Below, piece by piece: positions 59,062-64,000 of a DNA stretch of 64,000 nucleotides (within the stretch, counting starts at the first letter, position 1; each line of letters begins with the position of its first letter). The notes under the pieces are model-generated. The model was given only the letters and a program-made list of their open reading frames with translations, did no database searches and was not told the DNA's origin. Origin of the DNA: Siphonodentalium dalli (lineage: Eukaryota; Mollusca; Scaphopoda; Gadilida; Siphonodentaliidae). The translations under genes were made by a program, and so were the position numbers. Location: contig CP136061.1 of assembly GCA_032622095.1 (NCBI GenBank), positions 41,545,797-41,609,796 of the forward strand, written 5' to 3'.

Positions 59062-59690
59062 TTATTAACCTATATAATCGATAATATATCTATATTAATA
59101 TATATTAACCTATATAATCGATAATATATCTATATTAATATATATTAACCTATATAATCGATAATATATCTATATTAATATATATTAACCTATATAATCG
59201 ATAATATATCTATATTAATATATATTAACCTATATAATCGATAATATATCTATATTAATATATATTAACCTATATAATCGATAATATATCTATATTAATA
59301 TATATTAACCTATATAATCGATAATATATCTATATTTATAAATATTAACCTATATAATCGATAATATATATATATTAATATATATTAACCTATATAATCG
59401 ATAATATATCTATATTAATATATATTAACCTATATAATCGATAATATATCTATATTAATATATATTAACCTATATAATCGATAATATATCTATATTAATA
59501 TATATTAACCTATATAATCGATAATATATCTATATTAATATATATTAACCTATATAATCGATAATATATCTATATTAATATATATTAACCTATATAATCG
59601 ATAATATATCTATATTAATATATATTAACCTATATAATCGATAATATATCTATATTAATATATATTAACCTATATAATCGATAATATATC
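59062..59690 (+). repeat. 40-bp AT-rich satellite, about 15.7 near-identical copies
   Basis: Unit 'tatattaacctatataatcg' plus 'ataatatatctatattaata'. Almost all copies are identical; the visible variants are confined to about 59333-59372. The unit contains self-complementary parts ('tatattaatatata', 'ataatcgataat'). It lies in the gene B intron and contains no spacers. Confidence 0.97.
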
Positions 59691-59782
59691 TTGGCAAAAT
59701 CGCATTTTCTGCTAAATGATGCTTGAAACACGATCCTCATCTATTTTATGTTCCAACAAAAACAGCGATATAAGTACAATTG

Positions 59783-59920
59783 TTAACCCTTTACCCAACA
59801 AAACGGTCAAAACCGACCAAATAAAGCTTCAACAGCCTAAAATATCTTCGGTCTGTCTCAATAGAACCATACAATATGGATATCATTGGCACAGGGCCCT
59901 TCTGTTGGGTAAAGGGTTAA
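59783..59920. mobile_element. 138-bp piggyBac-type MITE
   Basis: A perfect 18-base inverted repeat, 'ttaaccctttacccaaca' at 59783-59800 and 'tgttgggtaaagggttaa' at 59903-59920. The ends are TTAA followed by CCC and GGG followed by TTAA, the hallmark of piggyBac termini and target. No coding sequence is present. Confidence 0.85.
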
Positions 59921-59924
59921 AGGC

Positions 59925-60780
59925 GTAAAGAAAACTAGAAACCATATCCTTCTTCGCCAACCTCCCTGCTCTGACATTTTCTTCATAGCGACAAATTTAC
60001 TTGACGGTACTACGATGCAATTGTGGGGATGTCTATATATGCGAGTGGTGAAAGTTGGTGCTAATCACTAGACCGTCGATCACACCAGTTCTCATATATA
60101 GGTTAATTCTGTCGTAATGACTATATATGTATCAGGTCCTGGTTAATTTAAGTATTTAATTTTTTATAAAATTTAATCAATATTGATATGCCGAACAAAT
60201 CAGCTAGATTATAATTTAATTTGTCGAAGTTTTACTTGATTATTTCCACCGCGAACGAGACTTGTTTCTAGAGTTTAAAAAATGTATTACATCACATTCC
60301 CCGAACTATTATTTACATCTTCTCCATACTGGCGTTAACAACAATTCCGAGTGGTCAGTTTATTTTGAGGTGTTTGATGAAGAGTTCGCGATGGCTGGCA
60401 CAAAATGTTTCAACAAGTTGTCGGTGTTTAATTTTCCTCATATATGTCGCAATAAATGGGTTATTAGCATTGAAATTGGGTCGCGAAATGGATACAACAG
60501 AGTGTTGGTAGATTTTTCGCGAAAAGTGTACATAAATACTGCTAACGGCACGTATATAAAGTATGCTAAGTATAATCACCATACTAAAAATTAGAGAATA
60601 GTCATTGATACATCGGTGTAAAATCAATTCATGTCGTCCAGCAGTTTTGTAGTGTTAAAAATGATTATTTTGAGTGGTGTCCACTCTTTTTCCTGTTCCG
60701 AACTGTGTGTGTCATCCGACTATCCGTGTTCGATTACAATGCGTGGTTACGCGAACTAACCAAAGTCGGATTTTTAATTA
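59925..60780. other. Gene B intron; one unrecognised 110-codon frame
   Basis: The frame 60262-60594 (+) lacks an ATG at its start (TTG) and has no recognisable domain. 60030-60105 holds a weak inverted repeat, 'ctatatatgcgag' and 'ctcatatatagg'. No exon of gene B is expected here. Confidence 0.4.
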
Positions 60781-60794
60781 ACTGCTAAATGTAT

Positions 60795-61820
60795 CTTGGT
60801 AACCCTAATTTTTAAGAATAGTGGAAATATTTTCATTTCTTTCGTTGGAGTTATTCTCTGGTAAGTAAATGTAAATTTGTGACAAAAACACATCAGATTT
60901 TTAAACGACTTCCAAATGTAACTTTGTAACTATTTATTTGAAGAATATTGAAAATATTTTCATTTTTACTTCTAACAACTGTAACCCGGTTACGAACGCG
61001 TAATGCATATTTGGCGCACCAAATCTCGACCTATATATTTACTGACGGCTCCGCGTGTATGGGCAGTGGTTACATGTGGGCATATCACATTCCATTGGCC
61101 AGTTTGTGGGCTATTCCATTTTCTATTTGATATATCATATCTATAGTTGGAGTTATTCTCTTGTATGCAAATGTAACTCTATGACAAAATACGTCGGATT
61201 TTTAAAGGACTTCCAAATGTAACATTGTAACCCTTATATTTAAAGATGGATTATCTCTTTAAATAACAAATTTGAAATAGTTGCGTGGGTATAAAATACT
61301 AAATATGAACTGAAGACCCCTGTCTGGAAAGGCTTCTATCAATTAATATTGATTTATTTCGAATATTTTATTGGGTCCATTTATTTCTCTATTTTAAGGA
61401 CAGACCATTCGGGTGATACCATATATCGATATAGAGAATTAGGCTGTTCCTGTGGCTGCGCACCGAACGTAAAATGACCCAGATTGATTGGTTGTATTGT
61501 TTTATTCCATAGTTATAAGCGATAATGAGTTAACGTGTATTTGTGACAAAATTACACAATAAAAGTTCTGGTCTCTGTTAACAGTAACCACTATTGTTCG
61601 TTAGCTAAACAACCACACCTTTTTAGACCAGAAAATATTCGAAATAAAATTAATACTAATCGATAGAAGCATTTCCGGACAGGAGTTTTCGATTCAGGTA
61701 TAATATTTTATACCCCGGTATAATACATGTTTACAAAGAGATAATCAACCTTTAAGAATATTATAAATATTTTCATTTTCACTTGTAACCACTGTAACCA
61801 GGTTACCAACTCTTAATAAT
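60795..61820 (+). repeat. Direct repeats around a TTAA element
   Basis: 'ttggagttattctctggtaa' and following 'caaatgtaac-ttgtaaccct' blocks recur at about 60840-60960 and 61147-61239. 'gaatattgaaaatattttca'-type sequence recurs at 60812, 60940 and 61756. The last copy is split by the MITE at 61240-61755. Confidence 0.75.
61240..61755 (+). mobile_element. TTAA-flanked MITE, copy 3 (best preserved)
   Basis: It starts 'ttaaagatggattatctctt' and ends 'agagataatcaacctttaa', giving about 20-base inverted ends bounded by TTAA at 61240-61243 and 61752-61755. An unfilled relative of the target, with a single TTAA, is at 60812-60815 in the neighbouring repeat. No transposase is present. Confidence 0.9.
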
Positions 61821-61844
61821 CAAGGTTCGCGCTGTCACTTGCCA

Positions 61845-62280
61845 AATGTGCCAATGGCAAAAATGATTCACATTTGGCAAAAAAAAATTCATTTGGCAAA
61901 AGTTTTGGCAAGTCACTTTTTAAATCCTCAAGAAAGTTGAAAAATATTGGTCAATAAATACCATGCATTTCAGGAAACTCTCACATCACATTAGTGGTGT
62001 TTTATAAGGTCTAGGAAAAGTTAAAACCTTTATTACGATACAGTTAATCTGATAGCATTAGTATTGGGGGGTGAAGGGATTACCCGTATTTAGTGTGGTG
62101 GTGGTGTTTACATATCTAATCCTCTTGTGATGTGCCCTTCTGGTGAAACAACCCTCTACAATTTTATTGTTCGGTGATTGGTTTATTGTTGTGTGATTAA
62201 CCAGAAAATAAGACTCAATGTTGCAGAAAATTATACTATCAGGGATAGCATTTGGCAAATTCTAAAAGAAATTGGCAAAA
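61845..62280. repeat. 'atttggcaaa' repeat-bounded segment
   Basis: 'cacttgccaaatgtgccaat', 'cacatttggcaaaa', 'catttggcaaaagttttggc' (61845-61915) and 'gcatttggcaaattctaaaa' (62248-62270) cluster at both ends of a segment without a gene. An element boundary is suspected but not proven. Confidence 0.45.
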
Positions 62281-62483
62281 ACTATTTTTATTATTAATAA
62301 TAATTATTTGGCGCATCACATCGGGAAATATCAATTTGTACAAAGGCTCTGCATGTATGGGCAACGGTTACATCGGTACATGAACAGATTACAAATGACG
62401 ACCTGTTGTTATAAAGTGGCCATTCGGACAAAATACTATACTATACTAAAGCGTCATTGATCAGCAGTTATCCCAAAAGAAAT

Positions 62484-62822
62484 GATCAGATAATAAGTTT
62501 AACCCTTCGTATACTAAAGCATCACCGATGAGTAGTTATCCCAAATGTTCAGATAATAAGTTTACCCCTTCCTATACTAAAGTATCATCGATGAGTAGTT
62601 ATCCCAAATGTTCAAATAATAAGTTTAACCCTTCCTATACTAAAGCATCATCGATGAGTAGTTATCCCAAATGTTCAGATAATAAGTTTAACCCTTCTTA
62701 TACTAAAGCAGCATCGATGAGTAGTTATCCCAAATGTTCAGATAATAAGTTTAACCCTTCCTATACTAAAGCATCATCGATGAGTAGTTATCCCAAATGT
62801 TCAGAAAATAAGTTGAAATATG
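62484..62822 (+). repeat. 63-bp minisatellite, about 5.4 copies
   Basis: Unit 'ataataagtttaacccttcc' plus 'tatactaaagcatcatcgat' plus 'gagtagttatcccaaatgt'. Sixty-three is divisible by three, so a 101-codon frame with a 21-residue repeat (MSSYPKCSDNKFNPSYTKA-type) stays open at 62528-62833. There is no start context or splice support, and it lies in the gene B intron in antisense, so it is read as non-coding. Confidence 0.9.
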
Positions 62823-62989
62823 TCGTTTGTTGAACTGAACAATATATATTACTCCTTCTGCACTTTTATTTATCTGTCGTCTGCTTTTATCACATTAACA
62901 TCTTTCCACATGAATGATAGAACACACCAATGTATTATTATATAGCTGAATGGGAGAATCCATTTATAATAGAAATGATATAAACTCAC

Positions 62990-63235
62990 CGATTGTATGT
63001 TCGTCAAAATCGGAGGCTCCATACTCGCAAATCACTTCATTGAATGCAGCTACAGTTTCAGTCGCCAAAGTTGCATCCGAATGAATTTGGGACGTACATA
63101 CGCACGGTTGTCCATCTTTTGGGTAGGTAGCATCGAATCTGGGACATGGTTCAACCTTGCTCTGATTATTGCCGACCCAGTACCATGAGTCATTTGTCAA
63201 CTCCAGCCCGACCCAGACGAATCTGATGCTCTGGT
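62990..63235 (-). CDS. Gene B exon: C-terminal half of C-type lectin domain
   Basis: Acceptor 'tctttaatcaacag' (identical to that of gene A exon 3) and donor 'gtgagt', phase 1 at both ends, 246 bases. It encodes 'RFVWVGLEL', 'DSWYWVGNNQSKVEPCPRFD', 'GQPCVCTSQ' and 'EVICEYGASDF'. The WVGL core and closing VICEY are CTLD signatures. No EPN/QPD or WND sugar-binding motif is present. It keeps two Cys (GQPCVC) that gene A has replaced by Tyr and Phe. The product is one residue longer than gene A exon 3. Confidence 0.87.
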
Positions 63236-63535
63236 CTGTTGATTAAAGAAGCAGTTTGTATTAATTAATCAAAAATGTTATTATTGGTGCCATTTGTTTA
63301 TTTGCTTTGGACAAAATTACGCGCAATGATATGTACAGATAAATCGTTGTCTGTATCGGATCTGACAACACACCTTAGAATGTTATACTAAATCTCAGAC
63401 GCGTTATACACATGATTAGTAGGGACGTGGCGACACACTGATTTGTTTGGATGCCTCCGAAGTTTCCGAAAATATGCCTGAAACTATGCCCGTTGGGGGA
63501 CTAAATGAAATAGCCCAGGGTAACGGGATTAGGAA

Positions 63536-63592
63536 TATGTGACCCACCATATCAAATACAGTTGTAAGACGGCATTTTTTTTTACACAGCAA
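63536..63592 (-). repeat. Solo arm of the nested-palindrome element
   Basis: 'atgtgacccaccatatcaaa' followed by 'tacagttgtaaga' matches the outer arm at 6475-6520 and has no mirrored partner nearby. Confidence 0.75.
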
Positions 63593-63604
63593 TGGCCATA
63601 TACA

Positions 63605-63710
63605 GGACCTTGGTCCCATGCTGCTTTAGTGAGGTCTTCCCCAGACGATATGCCACCAATATCTTGAATACACATTGTGATCTTGAAGATGGCCTTCGCA
63701 ATAGGATTTG
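63605..63710 (-). CDS. Possible exon, unrecognised
   Basis: Minus-strand frame after an acceptor-like 'ctttttaaacag' (63711-63722). With phase 1 entry it reads 'NPIAKAIFKITMCIQDIGG' then 'ISSGEDLTKAAWDQGP', with balanced, protein-like composition but no domain I recognise. The phase fits the other exons of gene B, but nothing similar occurs in gene A, and no good donor is visible (candidates 'aaggtcctg' and 'cctgtatat' are weak). It stays open into the repeat arm at 63592. It may be an exon of another gene, a pseudo-exon or chance. Confidence 0.25.
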
Positions 63711-63722
63711 CTGTTTAAAAAG

Positions 63723-64000
63723 TCACATCCGTTAACACCATCATAAACAGAAAGAATATTAAAATATAGTCAGATTTTGTTCTTATACAAGTCATAAATA
63801 TCGCATATATAGCATGTTATTGTCAAGATCGTACGCCTTGTTAGTTAACAAACGCCATATTATGATACAGTACAGTGCGCAAAGAGTGTGCGATACGCAG
63901 AACACTCAACACCGGGGGATACCACACTTTATGGACTTTGGTTGACACTATATTGTTTACAGCATACCGATATAGCGATTGCTAATCCTCGACACTCATG
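63723..64000. other. Right edge, nothing recognised
   Basis: AT-rich sequence without a CTLD N-half exon or signal peptide on the minus strand. Confidence 0.45.

Larger units (their letters stand above)
56547..63235 (-). other. Gene B locus: paralogue of gene A, partial in the window
   Basis: Exons at 62990-63235 and 56547-58057 are joined by a 4.9-kb phase-1 intron and are collinear with gene A exons 3 and 4. Exons for the first half of the lectin domain and the signal peptide were not recognised between 63236 and 64000, so they should lie outside the window. Genes A and B are convergent. Whether gene B is a full gene or a 5'-truncated duplicate cannot be decided here. Confidence 0.75.

Noticed and set aside
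60262-60594. 110-codon frame in the gene B intron
   Set aside because: TTG start, no domain, no splice sites and antisense to gene B. Left as unannotated.
62528-62833. 101-codon 21-residue-repeat protein
   Set aside because: The frame stays open only because the unit length is 63. It is antisense in the gene B intron, without transcript signals.

Overview
The window is eukaryotic and non-coding-rich. Evidence for this is AT-rich DNA with GT-AG spliced exons, long introns, minisatellites, many terminal-inverted-repeat (TIR) DNA elements, a 5'-truncated LINE and a tRNA-derived SINE. Nothing in it looks bacterial. A secreted lectin combining a C-type lectin domain (CTLD), a Thr-rich mucin stretch and a PAN/Apple-like domain, together with this repeat load, suggests a marine invertebrate (mollusc, annelid, brachiopod or lancelet type). 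The sequence does not fix the species.

Coding content. I can support one pair of paralogous genes. Gene A (+) has four predicted exons: signal peptide 10911-10971, CTLD N-half 19996-20187, CTLD C-half 24375-24617, and a Thr-rich plus PAN-like terminal exon 34726-35873. All three introns are phase 1, and the joined frame is 547 codons plus a stop. Gene B (-) has its CTLD C-half exon at 62990-63235 and its Thr-rich plus PAN-like terminal exon at 56547-58057, with the same phases. Its 5' exons are not recognisable and should lie beyond the right edge. The genes point at each other tail to tail, about 20.7 kb apart. A possible unrelated exon lies at 63605-63710 (-). Coding relics of mobile elements are a LINE reverse-transcriptase C-terminus (9025-9227, -) and two gag/ORF1-like frames (1107-1712, +; 53487-54008, -).

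Layout. 1-4.6 kb: inverted and tandem copies of a ~355 bp satellite, a retroelement relic and a TG/TA microsatellite. 4.9-8.4 kb: dispersed repeat copies and a nested palindrome. 8.6-13.4 kb: a TIR element split by a LINE with a 14-bp target duplication, two TTAA-type elements (one carrying a 50-bp x 15 minisatellite), the signal-peptide exon and a SINE. 14.4-26.7 kb: gene A exons 2 and 3 among foldback elements, a ~1.85 kb TIR element and a repeat carrying nuclear-receptor-like half-sites. 27-32.5 kb (gene A intron 3): a direct duplication whose two copies carry different insertions. 36-43 kb: a ~2.2 kb 30-bp minisatellite and a TIR element. 43.5-51.2 kb: a segmental duplication interrupted by transposons, so each copy supplies empty sites for the other. 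52-56 kb: palindromes and a gag relic. 56.5-63.2 kb: gene B, with a 40-bp satellite and two TTAA-flanked elements in its intron.

The two lectin genes would make secreted, probably heavily O-glycosylated proteins with carbohydrate- or protein-binding modules at both ends, as in mucus or innate-recognition proteins. That role is inferred from domain content alone.
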